A stretch of 59,672 nucleotides of DNA, taken from contig JAOPYG010000004.1 of the NCBI GenBank assembly GCA_025964685.1, positions 1 through 59,672 on the forward strand, in the 5' to 3' direction. The DNA is from Actinoallomurus sp. Its GTDB lineage: Bacteria > Actinomycetota > Actinomycetes > Streptosporangiales > Streptosporangiaceae. Both the position numbers and the translations under genes were made by a program. Positions 26,354 to 35,039 of the stretch are shown here, piece by piece (position 1 is the stretch's first letter; the number at the start of each line of letters is the position of its first letter). The notes beneath the pieces were generated by a model. That model saw only the letters and a program-made list of their open reading frames with translations. It made no database searches and had not been told where the DNA came from.

Positions 26354-26500
26354 GAGGCGGCCGCCACGCGTCCGCCCCACCGGCGCAGTCAACCATGCCG
26401 CTCTCCGGCGCCCACCCGGCGGGCCGAGCCTCTGGGGTGGCGCGGGCGGCCGGGTTAGGATTCGGCCGAAACGGTCCACCGACGACGAGGTCAGGTCCCG

Positions 26501-28531
26501 ATGGCTCCACTGTCCAGTTATGTCTCCGGCGCCTGGCATGTCCCGCCGGACGAAGGCGCGCCGTTGTACGACGCGGTGACGGGGGTGGAGATCGCCCGGA
26601 TATCGTCCGCCGGCGTGGACTTCGGCGCCGCCCTCGACCACGGCAGGCGGGTCGGCGGCCCGGTGCTGCGCGACCTGACCTTCCACCAGCGTGCCGCCCT
26701 GCTGAAGACCCTGGCGTCGGAGCTGCGCGGCCACCGCGACGAGCTGTACGACCTGTCGCTGCGCACAGGGGCCACGCTCGGCGACGCCAAGTTCGACGTC
26801 GACGGCGGCATCGGCGTGCTGTTCGCCTACTCCAGCAAGGGGCGCCGTGAGCTGCCCGACGACACGGTGTACGTCGAGGGCGGCCTGGAGCCGCTCAGCA
26901 AGAGCGGCGGTTTCGTCGGCCAGCACGTCTGCACGCCGTTGCACGGTGTCGCGGTGCAGATCAACGCGTTCAACTTCCCGGTCTGGGGGCCGCTGGAGAA
27001 GTTCGCCCCGGCGTTCCTCGCCGGCGTGCCCAGCCTGGTCAAGCCGGCCGGCCAGACCGCCTATCTCACCGCCCGGCTGGTGGAGCTGATCATCGAGTCC
27101 GGGCTGCTGCCGGAGGGCTCTCTTCAGCTCGTCTGCGGCGACGCGGGCGATCTGCTCGACCACCTCACCGAGCAGGACCTGGTGGGCTTCACCGGCTCGG
27201 CCGCCACCGCGGCTCTGCTGCGCGCGCACCCCGTGGTGGTCCGGCGATCGGTCCGCTTCAACGCCGAGGCCGACTCGCTCAACTGCTCGATCCTCGGCCC
27301 GGACGTACGCCCCGGCGACGCGGAGTTCGACGTCTTCGTCGGGCAGCTCGTCACCGAGATGACGGTCAAGGCCGGCCAGAAGTGCACCGCGATCCGGCGG
27401 GCGATCGTCCCCGCGCAGATCATCGACGACGTCGAGCAGGCCGTCGCCGCCCGCCTGTCCGAGGTCACCGTCGGCAACCCGGCCGACCCGAGCGTACGGA
27501 TGGGCGCGCTGGCCGGCCTCGCGCAGCGCGAGGAGGTACGCCGCGCGCTCAAGGCACTGTCGGCGGGCGCGCGCACGGTATACGGCGACCCGGAGCACGT
27601 CGAGGTCGTCGACGCCGATCCCGAACGCGGTGCGTTCCTGTCCCCGATCCTGTTGCGCGCCGACGATGCCGACCGCGGCGAGCCGCACGAGGTGGAGGCG
27701 TTCGGGCCGGTCAGCACCCTGCTTCCGTACACCTCAGCCGACCGGGCGGTCGAGCTGGCGGCGCGTGGCCGGGGCAGCCTGGCCGGCTCGGTCGTCACCG
27801 CCGACCCGGGCTTCGCCCGCGACGTCGTCCTGGGGGTCGCGCCCTGGCACGGCCGGCTGCTCGTGCTCGACGCGGAGACCGCGCGGGAGTCCACCGGACA
27901 TGGGTCGCCGCTGCCGGCCCTGGTGCACGGCGGTCCGGGCCGCGCGGGCGGCGGCGAGGAGCTGGGCGGCATCCGCGGGGTCCTGCACCACATGCAGCGC
28001 ACGGCCGTACAGGCGAGTCCGCGTTTGCTCACCGCTCTCACCGGCCGCTGGACGCCCGGCGCCGAGCGTGCCACCGGGGGCGTCCACCCGTTCCGCAAGC
28101 ATCTCGGCGAGCTCAGGGTGGGCGACACCGTCGTGGCCGGGCCGCGCGCCGTCACGTTGGCCGACATCGAGCACTTCGCGGAGTTCACCGGCGACACGTT
28201 CTACGCGCACACCGATGATGAGGCGGCGCGGGCCAACCCGTTCTTCGAGGGCCGCGTGGCGCATGGATACCTGGTCCTGTCGCTGGCCGCCGGGCTGTTC
28301 GTCGACCCGGCCCCCGGCCCGGTCCTGGCCAACTACGGGCTGGAGGACCTCCGCTTCCTCACCCCCGTGTATCCCGGGGACGAGCTGACCGTGACGCTCA
28401 CCGCCAAGCGGATCGAGCCTCGGCAGGGAGCCGACTACGGCGAGGTCCGGTGGGACGCCGACGTTACCAAGCAGGACGGCTCGTCGGTGGCGAAGTACGA
28501 CGTGCTGACGCTCGTCGCGAAGGGGCAGTGA
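26501..28531 (+). CDS. paaZ: Bifunctional oxepin-CoA hydrolase/semialdehyde dehydrogenase PaaZ
   Basis: This 676-residue fusion has an N-terminal aldehyde dehydrogenase domain (about 1-520) and a C-terminal MaoC-like hot-dog hydratase (about 540-676). The catalytic residues fall exactly at the E. coli PaaZ numbers: Glu256 in FNAEADSLN and Cys295 in GQKCTAIRR. The hydratase Asp/His pair is in TGDTFYAHTD. PaaZ opens the oxepin-CoA ring in phenylacetate catabolism and oxidises the aldehyde. No other paa gene is in the window. GAGGTCAGG precedes the start. Confidence 0.94.
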   Translation: MAPLSSYVSGAWHVPPDEGAPLYDAVTGVEIARISSAGVDFGAALDHGRRVGGPVLRDLTFHQRAALLKTLASELRGHRDELYDLSLRTGATLGDAKFDVDGGIGVLFAYSSKGRRELPDDTVYVEGGLEPLSKSGGFVGQHVCTPLHGVAVQINAFNFPVWGPLEKFAPAFLAGVPSLVKPAGQTAYLTARLVELIIESGLLPEGSLQLVCGDAGDLLDHLTEQDLVGFTGSAATAALLRAHPVVVRRSVRFNAEADSLNCSILGPDVRPGDAEFDVFVGQLVTEMTVKAGQKCTAIRRAIVPAQIIDDVEQAVAARLSEVTVGNPADPSVRMGALAGLAQREEVRRALKALSAGARTVYGDPEHVEVVDADPERGAFLSPILLRADDADRGEPHEVEAFGPVSTLLPYTSADRAVELAARGRGSLAGSVVTADPGFARDVVLGVAPWHGRLLVLDAETARESTGHGSPLPALVHGGPGRAGGGEELGGIRGVLHHMQRTAVQASPRLLTALTGRWTPGAERATGGVHPFRKHLGELRVGDTVVAGPRAVTLADIEHFAEFTGDTFYAHTDDEAARANPFFEGRVAHGYLVLSLAAGLFVDPAPGPVLANYGLEDLRFLTPVYPGDELTVTLTAKRIEPRQGADYGEVRWDADVTKQDGSSVAKYDVLTLVAKGQ

Positions 28532-28534
28532 GGC

Positions 28535-29650
28535 TCAGAGGCCGCCGCGGCGGCGCAGCCACCGGGTGCTCATGACGCCCGCCGGCACCGGGGCCCAGAA
28601 GGTCATGACGCGGAACAGGAGCACGCCGGTGGCGGCCTGCGCGGCGGGGATGTGCACGCTCGCCAGCGCGGCGATGAGCGCGGCCTCGGTGGAGCCCACG
28701 CCCGCGGGCATGGGGACGGCCGAGCCCGCGGTGGCGCCGAGGAGATAAAGGGCGATCAGCGAGCCGACGGACCCGGTCGGGACACCGGGAACGGCCATCA
28801 CGCTCATCGCGAAGGCCAGCGCCAGGGCCAGATCGGCGGCGGTCGCCGCGGCCACCAGCGCCAGCAGGCAGCGCGGCCGGCGCAGCAGGTGCCGCAGCGA
28901 CTGCGCGACGCCGACGAGCGCCGCGCGCACGCGCGCCTGCCGGCCCCGCCAGTGCACCGCGACCACGACGAGCACCGTCACCGCGACCGCCAGGAAGATC
29001 GCCGCCGGGACCAGCATCCCGGAGTGGCGCGCCGCGAGCCGGCTCACGTCGCCGACAGGCCGGAGCGCCTTGCCCAGGCCACTCCACAGCGCGATGGCGA
29101 GCGCGACGAGCGCCAGCTTGGTCAGCGCCCGGACCAGGCTGACGACGGCGACGGTGGTGGTCGCGGCGCAGGCGGGCACGCCGCGGCGGGTGAGGTAGCG
29201 GCAGGTGACGGCGGCGGTGCCGAGCCCGGCGGGAGCCAGGCGGTTGGCCGCCGCACCGGCGAACTGCGCGGTCGTGATCTCCCAGATGCTGAGACGCCCA
29301 CTCGGTACGGTCTCCGTGGCCTCGCCGTGGGCCGGCGGAGCGGATGCGCCCGACGCCGTGGCCCGTACGCCGAGAGCCGAGGTCAGATAGTGCAGCGCCG
29401 TCAAAGCCGCGATCACCGGTACGAGCCCCCACCGGATGCGGGCGGCCCCGTCGGACAGCCAGCCCGCGCCGTCCCAAAGACCACCGGCGACGTCCACGAG
29501 GCCCACCAAGGTGAGCCCGGCGGCCAGCGCGGCCGCGAGCAGCGCCGCGATGATCCACGCACGGACCGGGATGCGCGCCGTAAGGGAGCCACCGGCCTGA
29601 ACCGTCACGAGTTCGGGCGGCGGCTGCCGGACGAGGGCGCTTCGATTCAT
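28535..29650 (-). CDS. Flippase-like/lysylphosphatidylglycerol-synthase-TM-type membrane protein
   Basis: This 371-residue protein has about eight hydrophobic helices and the family hallmarks: TAQFAGAAANRLAPAGLGTAAV in the middle and the late PMPAGVGSTEAALIAAL. The family (UPF0104, the membrane part of MprF-like proteins) is tied to lipid flipping or aminoacyl-lipid handling. This member lacks the synthase domain. It converges on paaZ with a 3-bp gap. A BlaI-like dyad lies far upstream at 29989. Confidence 0.85.
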   Translation of the reverse strand: MNRSALVRQPPPELVTVQAGGSLTARIPVRAWIIAALLAAALAAGLTLVGLVDVAGGLWDGAGWLSDGAARIRWGLVPVIAALTALHYLTSALGVRATASGASAPPAHGEATETVPSGRLSIWEITTAQFAGAAANRLAPAGLGTAAVTCRYLTRRGVPACAATTTVAVVSLVRALTKLALVALAIALWSGLGKALRPVGDVSRLAARHSGMLVPAAIFLAVAVTVLVVVAVHWRGRQARVRAALVGVAQSLRHLLRRPRCLLALVAAATAADLALALAFAMSVMAVPGVPTGSVGSLIALYLLGATAGSAVPMPAGVGSTEAALIAALASVHIPAAQAATGVLLFRVMTFWAPVPAGVMSTRWLRRRGGL

Positions 29651-29988
29651 GAACTCAATGTCCCCTTAGCGGATCGACACCGATGAAACACGAGATGAAG
29701 AACGGCTCTCATGGCCGGTCGTCTCCGGGCGGAGAGGCGTCAATGCCTGCCGGTGCTGCGGTCCACGCTGTCGCGGGCATCGGGCGAGACGGCGGTGTCC
29801 GTGCCGACGGGCCGTTCGGTGGCCTGCGGGCCGGTGCCGGTCGCCGGGTGCGGGCGGGTGCCGGCCGTACGGCCACTGCGGACTCCGTCGCGGGTCGACG
29901 ACGATCTCGTGACGCTTGTCGCGACCGTCGGCGCGCACCGCAGGAATCGCACGTGTCCGTCCACCACTCCCGTGTCTCGCGACTGGGC

Positions 29989-30004
29989 TACTACCCAGAT
30001 AGTA
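29989..30004. promoter_or_regulatory. TACTA-N6-TAGTA dyad, BlaI/MecI-like operator
   Basis: A perfect 5-bp inverted repeat with total length 16 bp is close to the TACTACAnnTGTAGTA operator type of BlaI/MecI/CopY repressors. It lies next to two genes for such repressors. It would control transcription towards the flippase-like gene. Confidence 0.55.
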
Positions 30005-30043
30005 CAGGTGTGCTGGTGGGGTCGTGCCGATAAGGGACCCGCG

Positions 30044-30069
30044 CGAGGCCGCCGCGCCCGGCGGCCTCG
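30044..30069. terminator. 10-bp-stem hairpin after the BlaI-like gene
   Basis: CGAGGCCGCC and GGCGGCCTCG form a perfect 10-bp stem with a 6-base loop. It begins 10 bases past the stop of the minus-strand BlaI-like gene. There is no U-tract. Confidence 0.75.
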
Positions 30070-30078
30070 GCCGTGCCG

Positions 30079-30453
30079 TCAGGGCGTGTCGAGGTCGTGG
30101 AGGAGGCGCAGCAGCAGGCGTTCGTCCTCTGGGGGGAGATCGGCGATGAAGCGGGTCAGCACGGCCGCGTGGTCGCGGCGGCGGTGGAGCAGGGCGTTCA
30201 TGGCGGCGGCCGTGTGGCCGGCCTCGTCGACGCTCGACGAGTAGACGTAGCCGCGCCCCTCACGGCTGCGTGTGGCCATGCCCTTGCGGTGCAGCCGGGC
30301 GAGTGTGGTCATCACCGTGGTGTACGCCAGCACTCCGCCCAGCGAGGCCTGCACCTCGGCCGGGCTCATCGGCTGCTCGCCCCGCCACAGCGCGGCGAGG
30401 ATCTCGTCTTCGAGCATGCCGGCAGGCCGTCGCCGCTCATCAGGCGAGTTCGT
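30079..30453 (-). CDS. BlaI/MecI/CopY-family repressor 1
   Basis: This regulator of about 124 residues has a penicillinase-repressor winged helix: EDEILAALWRGEQPMSPAEVQ, then YTTVMTTLARLHRKGMATRSREGRGYVY. A C-terminal dimerisation segment ends in LPPEDERLLLRLLHDL. Family members bind TACA/TGTA dyads and are usually inactivated by a neighbouring BlaR1/M56 membrane protease, which is absent here. The start was put at a GTG with GGAG eight bases upstream; an ATG at 30486 is an alternative. It is divergent from a second, related repressor. Confidence 0.9.
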   Translation of the reverse strand, partial: TNSPDERRRPAGMLEDEILAALWRGEQPMSPAEVQASLGGVLAYTTVMTTLARLHRKGMATRSREGRGYVYSSSVDEAGHTAAAMNALLHRRRDHAAVLTRFIADLPPEDERLLLRLLHDLDTP

Positions 30454-30577
30454 CACCACATCTGCTCCGAGGGAAGAAGGCACCATCTCGATGGTAGGGC
30501 TAGGCCCATGCCCGGTTTCAGGCGGTGTGCGTAGATTGGCCGGCAGCTGCTGTCGCGTGGTCGAGAGTCGGTGAATC

Positions 30578-30592
30578 GGGGCGAATCGCCCC
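30578..30592. promoter_or_regulatory. GGGGCG-N3-CGCCCC palindrome between divergent repressors
   Basis: A perfect 6-bp dyad lies 36 bp before the start of repressor 2 in the divergent intergenic region. It could be an operator or an RNA hairpin. An ACCAT-N4-ATGGT dyad sits at 30482-30495. Confidence 0.35.
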
Positions 30593-30627
30593 CGCAGATG
30601 CGGACGTATCACCGGTAAAGTGACGTC

Positions 30628-30984
30628 ATGGCCGGAGTACGGCGAGGTGCCGGGCAGCTCGAGGCGGAGGTCCTCGACGCGCTGTGGGCGACCGACCGGC
30701 CTCTGACCCCGTCGGAGATCCAGGCGCGGATCGGCGGCGGGCTGGCGTACAACACGGTGCACACCATCCTGAAACGCCTGTGGGACAAAGGCCAGGTGAT
30801 CCGCGACGCCGAGGGCCGGCGTGGCGCCTACCTGCCTGCCAAGGACGCCCCCGAGCACGCCGCGCAGATCATGCACGACGCCATGCGGGGAGAACCGGAC
30901 CACGCGGCGGTGCTGCGACGCTTCATCACGGGACTCGGCCCGGACGAGGAAGAGATGCTGCGCCGGCTACTCGACGCCGGCTGA
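30628..30984 (+). CDS. BlaI/MecI/CopY-family repressor 2
   Basis: This 118-residue paralogue of the divergent gene has LEAEVLDALWATDRPLTPSEI, then YNTVHTILKRLWDKGQVIRDAEG, and a C-terminal EPDHAAVLRRFITGLGPDEEE segment that closely parallels repressor 1. Again no BlaR1/M56 gene is next to it. The two could be cross-acting or respond to different signals. A GAGCCC/GGGCTC hairpin follows the stop. Confidence 0.92.
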   Translation: MAGVRRGAGQLEAEVLDALWATDRPLTPSEIQARIGGGLAYNTVHTILKRLWDKGQVIRDAEGRRGAYLPAKDAPEHAAQIMHDAMRGEPDHAAVLRRFITGLGPDEEEMLRRLLDAG

Positions 30985-30995
30985 TCGGCGCCCCA

Positions 30996-31014
30996 GAGCC
31001 CACCGTGCGGGCTC
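30996..31014 (+). terminator. GAGCCC-N7-GGGCTC hairpin
   Basis: A perfect 6-bp stem lies 12 bases after the stop of repressor 2. It is followed by short GCGGGCTCACCG direct repeats that extend the GC-rich tract. Confidence 0.55.
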
Positions 31015-31272
31015 AAGTGCGGGCTCACCGCGCGGGCTCACCGCGCCGAGGCCCACCACCGTGCACCCTTCGCGCCGCGGGCACCCCTGCGGCGCCCCCT
31101 GCGCTTGTCCCACCACCGCGCTTGTCCCGCTGACCCGGCCACTGAGCGGACCGCGAATTTCCCAGCGACGCCATGGGCGACGCAGGCGGGCGCGGCGCCG
31201 TCAGCCCGCATTCTCGGCCCGCGACTGCGTCCGGACCGGCGCGGCCGCCGCGTCGGCGAACGCGGTCGGTCG

Positions 31273-32745
31273 TCAGGTGCGTGGTGCCGCCGGTGGGTGT
31301 GGTGGCAGGTAGACACGCCACTCGCGGCCCGTGGGTGTGGTGAAGGTGTAGCGGAGCCAGCCGCGCGTGTAGCGCGGGCGTGGGTTGTCGTACTCCACGA
31401 CCGCAAGGTGGGTCGTGCTCGCCTGGCTCAACAGGCCTGCCCGGTCGGTGGAGGCGTCGTTGCCGGCGACCTGCATGGACCGGCAGCCGGCGTAGAACGC
31501 GAGTACTGGTGCCTGCTCGCCGGCCAGCGTGCAGGGGGTGCGGACGCCGAGCCAGCGCAGCCGGCCGGTGATCGCGCCATAGTCCTGCCGGGCCCGGTGC
31601 TGGCTTCTGACCATGTGGCCGAGCACCACCTGCTGGCCCGCCACCTGCACCACCAGGCAGCCGGCGACGAGGCCCGCCGTCGCGAGCCGCCACCGCCCCC
31701 GGCCGAGCGTCGCGGCGCCGCGTACGAGCTCGGCCATCGGGATGGCCAGCAGCGCGTAGGCCGGGATGAGGAAGCGCGGCGCGGCGTATCCCACGAGCAG
31801 CAGGTACGACGCGCCGAGGACCGCGCCGCACACCGTGGGCAGCGCCACGAGCCGCAGGCGGCCGCCGCGTGCCGCGAGTACGAGCCCGCCTGCGGCCAGC
31901 GCCGGGACCAGCGGCCACCAGGCGGCGAGCGGTTGGACGTGCCAGCTCGTGCCGCCGCATGGTCGGCACAGGAGGCGGTCGTTCAGCGCGTGCAGCTCCA
32001 TCCGGATGCCCTCGGGGTGCCAGCCCAGGCCGCCCTCGCTGCGGCTCGCCGTGTGCAGCCGCGAGAGCGGACCGCCGAACCGGACGTACGCCTCCACGAT
32101 CCACTGGGCGGCGCCGGCCAGTGACCCGCCCACGACGGCGGCAAGCGCGACGAGCCGCCGCCGTCCGGCGAAGGCCACCGCGCCGAGCAGCGGGAGCGCG
32201 AGCCACGCCGCGTCACCGGGACGCATGAGCGCCACGAACGCCACGCTGAGTGCCAGCCACAGTGGCGCGAGCCGGTGAGTCCCGCGGATCGTGTGGACCA
32301 GCCAGCCGGTGGCCGCGACCGCGCCGTAAGCGACGTAGAGGTTGGGCATCACCTCGTTGCCGTAGAACTGCACCGTCCACAGGCAGGCGAGGAGCAGCGC
32401 GGCCAGCGCGACCGTGACCGGCCGCAGGAGGCGGGTCCACGGCCAGTACGCGATGACCAGACCGACGGAGGAGAGCACCGTCATGTACACGCGCAGTGAC
32501 GCGACGGAGGAGGTCACCGCGACGAGCGGGGCGGCCAGCAGGGTGACCCCGCGCGCCCGTGGCGCGCTGAAGAACGCCGTGGGAACGTGCGGGCTGACCT
32601 GGCTGACGTACACGGTCTCGTCCCAGCCGAGGCTCATCCGCGTCGTGACGGCGACGAGCTGGACGGCGGCGTACAGCACCGCCACCAGGACCAGGGGCGT
32701 ACAGGGGTGGGTGAGACACCTGCTTGACCGGTCGCGGAGGTTCAC
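31273..32745 (-). CDS. Polytopic GT-C-like glycosyltransferase
   Basis: This membrane protein of about 490 residues has roughly ten hydrophobic helices and a soluble C-terminal tail. An acidic motif early in the first external loop (MSLGWDETVYVSQVSPH) is typical of GT-C enzymes that use polyprenyl-phosphate sugars. The substrate is unknown; related actinobacterial proteins act in cell-wall glycan or glycolipid assembly. The start is uncertain. A GTG at 32745 lies inside a perfect 25-bp palindrome, while the open frame extends to a TTG at 32793. The overlapping operator suggests tight repression at initiation. Confidence 0.75.
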   Translation of the reverse strand: MNLRDRSSRCLTHPCTPLVLVAVLYAAVQLVAVTTRMSLGWDETVYVSQVSPHVPTAFFSAPRARGVTLLAAPLVAVTSSVASLRVYMTVLSSVGLVIAYWPWTRLLRPVTVALAALLLACLWTVQFYGNEVMPNLYVAYGAVAATGWLVHTIRGTHRLAPLWLALSVAFVALMRPGDAAWLALPLLGAVAFAGRRRLVALAAVVGGSLAGAAQWIVEAYVRFGGPLSRLHTASRSEGGLGWHPEGIRMELHALNDRLLCRPCGGTSWHVQPLAAWWPLVPALAAGGLVLAARGGRLRLVALPTVCGAVLGASYLLLVGYAAPRFLIPAYALLAIPMAELVRGAATLGRGRWRLATAGLVAGCLVVQVAGQQVVLGHMVRSQHRARQDYGAITGRLRWLGVRTPCTLAGEQAPVLAFYAGCRSMQVAGNDASTDRAGLLSQASTTHLAVVEYDNPRPRYTRGWLRYTFTTPTGREWRVYLPPHPPAAPRT

Positions 32746-32765
32746 CCTACAGATTGTAGGGTGAA
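32741..32765. promoter_or_regulatory. 25-bp palindrome with 11-bp arms over the GT-C start
   Basis: TTCACCCTACA and TGTAGGGTGAA flank a GAT spacer: a perfect 11-bp inverted repeat. Its centre, TACA-N3-TGTA, resembles BlaI/MecI half-sites. It overlaps the likely GTG start of the GT-C gene and lies 122 bp before the divergent PAP2-like gene. Either of the two BlaI-like repressors 2 kb away could bind it, which is inference. Confidence 0.7.
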
Positions 32766-32886
32766 GACCATTTTCGCGTCTGGAGAAGGTCAAGACGCGG
32801 CGCTAACCTCGCGCTGACCAAGCGGTCGCTACAGTGTCCCCGGAGATCATCAGGGCCCGTCACGACGGGCGACGAGACAGGAACCC

Positions 32887-33429
32887 ATGCTCAGCGATCA
32901 TCTGACCGCCGCCCACTGGCCGCACACGGCGGCCGTGGCGTGCACGCGCGTGGAACCGGTGCTCTTCGCGGCGCTGCTCTGCTGGGCATGGTGGGCGGCG
33001 CGCCGGCAGTCCGCGGCCGTCATGGCGGCCGCGCTCTGGGCTCCGATCGGCGTCGTCGCCGCCGTGGCGGTGAACGAACCGATCGAGCAGATGCCCACCG
33101 TCCGGTGGACGGCGTTCCACGGGTTGGTCGTGCACTCCTCGGACCTGCCGGCACCGAGCGATCGCGTGGCGATGGCGGCGGCCACGGCGGCCGGGCTGTT
33201 CCTGGCGGGCCGCCGGTTCGGCTTCGCGGCGTGCGGCGGCTGGCTCGTGATGTCGCTGTCCCTCTTGGTCGCCGGGGCCAAGCCGGACGACATCGCCGGC
33301 GGTACGGTCGTCGGCGTCACGGTGACGCTGATCGGGTTCGTGCTGCTCGAGGGTCCGCTCCGGCACGCCGTGGCCCGGCTCCGTCGTACGCGCCTGCGCT
33401 CGTTCACCGGCGAGGGAAAGACTTCCTGA
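32887..33429 (+). CDS. PAP2-superfamily-like membrane protein with degenerate active site
   Basis: This 180-residue protein has five or so hydrophobic segments arranged as in PAP2 lipid phosphatases. The PSGH/PSDH motif has become PSDRVAMAAATAAG, and the last motif (usually SRxYxGxHYPxD) has become LLVAGAKPDDIAGG, so both catalytic histidines appear replaced. It is probably not an active undecaprenyl-pyrophosphate-type phosphatase, but may bind lipid or regulate. It is divergent from the GT-C gene and convergent with the next membrane gene. Confidence 0.65.
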   Translation: MLSDHLTAAHWPHTAAVACTRVEPVLFAALLCWAWWAARRQSAAVMAAALWAPIGVVAAVAVNEPIEQMPTVRWTAFHGLVVHSSDLPAPSDRVAMAAATAAGLFLAGRRFGFAACGGWLVMSLSLLVAGAKPDDIAGGTVVGVTVTLIGFVLLEGPLRHAVARLRRTRLRSFTGEGKTS

Positions 33430-33431
33430 CC

Positions 33432-35039
33432 TCAGCAGGGCGTTCCGCGGGGGAGCTGGTAGCTGCCCCCGAGGCGATAACGGCCGGGGGTGGGAGCGTA
33501 CAGGCGCGTCCAGTCACCGGCCTGCGCCACGCACCCCGGGCTGCCGCCGCGGACGCTCAGCCACGGTGACCAGGGCACTCGCACCAGCACCCAGCCGCTC
33601 CTGGGGACGTTGATGTCGAGTTCTCCGTCGTCCGCGCGGGCGACCGTGGCGGGCGGCTGGGTGAGGGGCTCGGGGTCGGTGAGCTCGTACAGGTGCCAGT
33701 GCGCGTCATGCCAGATCTGGCGCAGCCACGGCTGCCCGGCCGTGACGATCTGGGCCTCCTCCATGCCCTGCCAGTCCGGCGTGGAGTCCGACATCACGAC
33801 GTACCGGACGGCCCAGCGCTGGAGCCAGGTGTGGTACGTGGCGGGAGTGAGGCTTCCGTCGTAGAAGACCGGGTTCCGGTCGACGTCGGCCTGCCGGTTC
33901 CAGCCGCGCGCGAGGTTCACCACGGGGGCGAACTCCGATGACTCCAGATGGGTGCGCTCGGGTACCACCTCGACCCGGCCGCGGTCGGCGCCGACGTTGC
34001 GCAGCTGGGCGAGCACGCCGGTCGTGTGGCCGTCGGGGGACCCGGTGTTGACCACGTCGAACACCGGCCGGATGACCTGGGAGATGACCGTGGCCGCGAA
34101 CGCCAGGTACAGGATGAAGGTCTTGCGCTCCATCGCCGCGGCCAGCATGACCGCGCCGCCGAACAGCAGGGCGAGGCGGTCGACGTTGCTGCCGACCTGC
34201 GAGGGGATGAGCCAGGTGAGGATGGTCCCGACCGCGTACACGACGGCGCCCGCGCGTACATTGCGCCAGTTCTTCGGGGCGTACAACGCGAGCGCGACGG
34301 CGCTGGCGACGGGGGCCGCGACCAGGAACCACGGGAACGGCTGCACTCCCTTGAACGGGAACAGCACCGCGGACAGCCCCACGACGAACGGCGGACCGGC
34401 CGCCAGCGCGGATGCCGGGCGGTGCCGCCGGGTGAAGAACAGCGCGGCGGCGGCCACCTCGAGGAACAGCCCGGCCACCGGACTCGCCAGTGTGGCTAGG
34501 ACGCCGAGCGCGACGACCGCGGCGGCCCGCGGCGCGCGCGGACCACGTGCCGTGAACACCACCGCGATCGCGGCCAGGCCGAAGAACACGCCCAGCGCGA
34601 ACGTCACCCGCCCCGATACCGCGTTGCACGAGAGCGAGAAGGCGCCCCAGAGCGCGGGCGGGAGCGGGCGGCGGATCCCCGAGCGCATGAGGATCAGCGC
34701 GAAGAGGCCGGTCGACAGGGTGCCCGCGAGCACCCCGGTGGTCCGCACGCCCAGCAGGGCCATCAGGTACGGGGAGATCACGCTGTACGAGGCGGGGTGC
34801 ATCCCGCCGTACCACGCGAAGTCGTAGGCCGATCCCGGGTGCCGCATGGCGAATTCCGCCCAGGCGCTCTGCGCGGCGAGGTCGCCACCGCCGCGCGCGA
34901 GGAACACCGCCCACAGCACATGGAGGATTCCGGCAATACTCGTAGCGGCCACGACGGGATGCAGCAGCCACCGCCGGTGGCGTACCGGTCGTGCCCGTAG
35001 CGCGTCGGCAGGGCGTGGCGCCTCGAGTGTGGCGGTCAC
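33432..35039 (-). CDS. Large polytopic membrane protein, GT-C-like
   Basis: This 535-residue protein has about ten hydrophobic helices in the first 350 residues and a soluble C-terminal domain with conserved-looking aromatic motifs (WAVRYVVMSDSTPDWQ, WHLYELTDPEP). The loop after helix 1 has acidic and aromatic residues (AYDFAWYGGMHPASYSVISP). The architecture resembles actinobacterial arabinosyl/mannosyltransferase-like proteins, but no catalytic motif can be pinned down. It converges on the PAP2-like gene with a 2-bp gap. Confidence 0.7.
   Translation of the reverse strand: MTATLEAPRPADALRARPVRHRRWLLHPVVAATSIAGILHVLWAVFLARGGGDLAAQSAWAEFAMRHPGSAYDFAWYGGMHPASYSVISPYLMALLGVRTTGVLAGTLSTGLFALILMRSGIRRPLPPALWGAFSLSCNAVSGRVTFALGVFFGLAAIAVVFTARGPRAPRAAAVVALGVLATLASPVAGLFLEVAAAALFFTRRHRPASALAAGPPFVVGLSAVLFPFKGVQPFPWFLVAAPVASAVALALYAPKNWRNVRAGAVVYAVGTILTWLIPSQVGSNVDRLALLFGGAVMLAAAMERKTFILYLAFAATVISQVIRPVFDVVNTGSPDGHTTGVLAQLRNVGADRGRVEVVPERTHLESSEFAPVVNLARGWNRQADVDRNPVFYDGSLTPATYHTWLQRWAVRYVVMSDSTPDWQGMEEAQIVTAGQPWLRQIWHDAHWHLYELTDPEPLTQPPATVARADDGELDINVPRSGWVLVRVPWSPWLSVRGGSPGCVAQAGDWTRLYAPTPGRYRLGGSYQLPRGTPC

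Larger units (their letters stand above)
29651..30078. other. Gap without a confident gene
   Basis: The stretch between the flippase-like gene and the BlaI-like gene holds a BlaI-type dyad (29989-30004) and a strong hairpin (30044-30069). A 75-codon minus-strand frame (29740-29967) starts 21 bp past the dyad. Its product is low-complexity and rich in Thr, Arg and Gly, with a poorly spaced GGGAG site, so I do not call it. It may be leader RNA of the flippase transcript. Confidence 0.5.

Noticed and set aside
25757-27688. 643-codon minus-strand frame
   Set aside because: Antisense to the GNAT and paaZ genes, whose catalytic residues are clear.
29740-29967. 75-codon minus-strand frame after the BlaI-like dyad
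   Set aside because: The start is poorly placed relative to GGGAG and the product is low complexity. I kept it only as a note within the gap.
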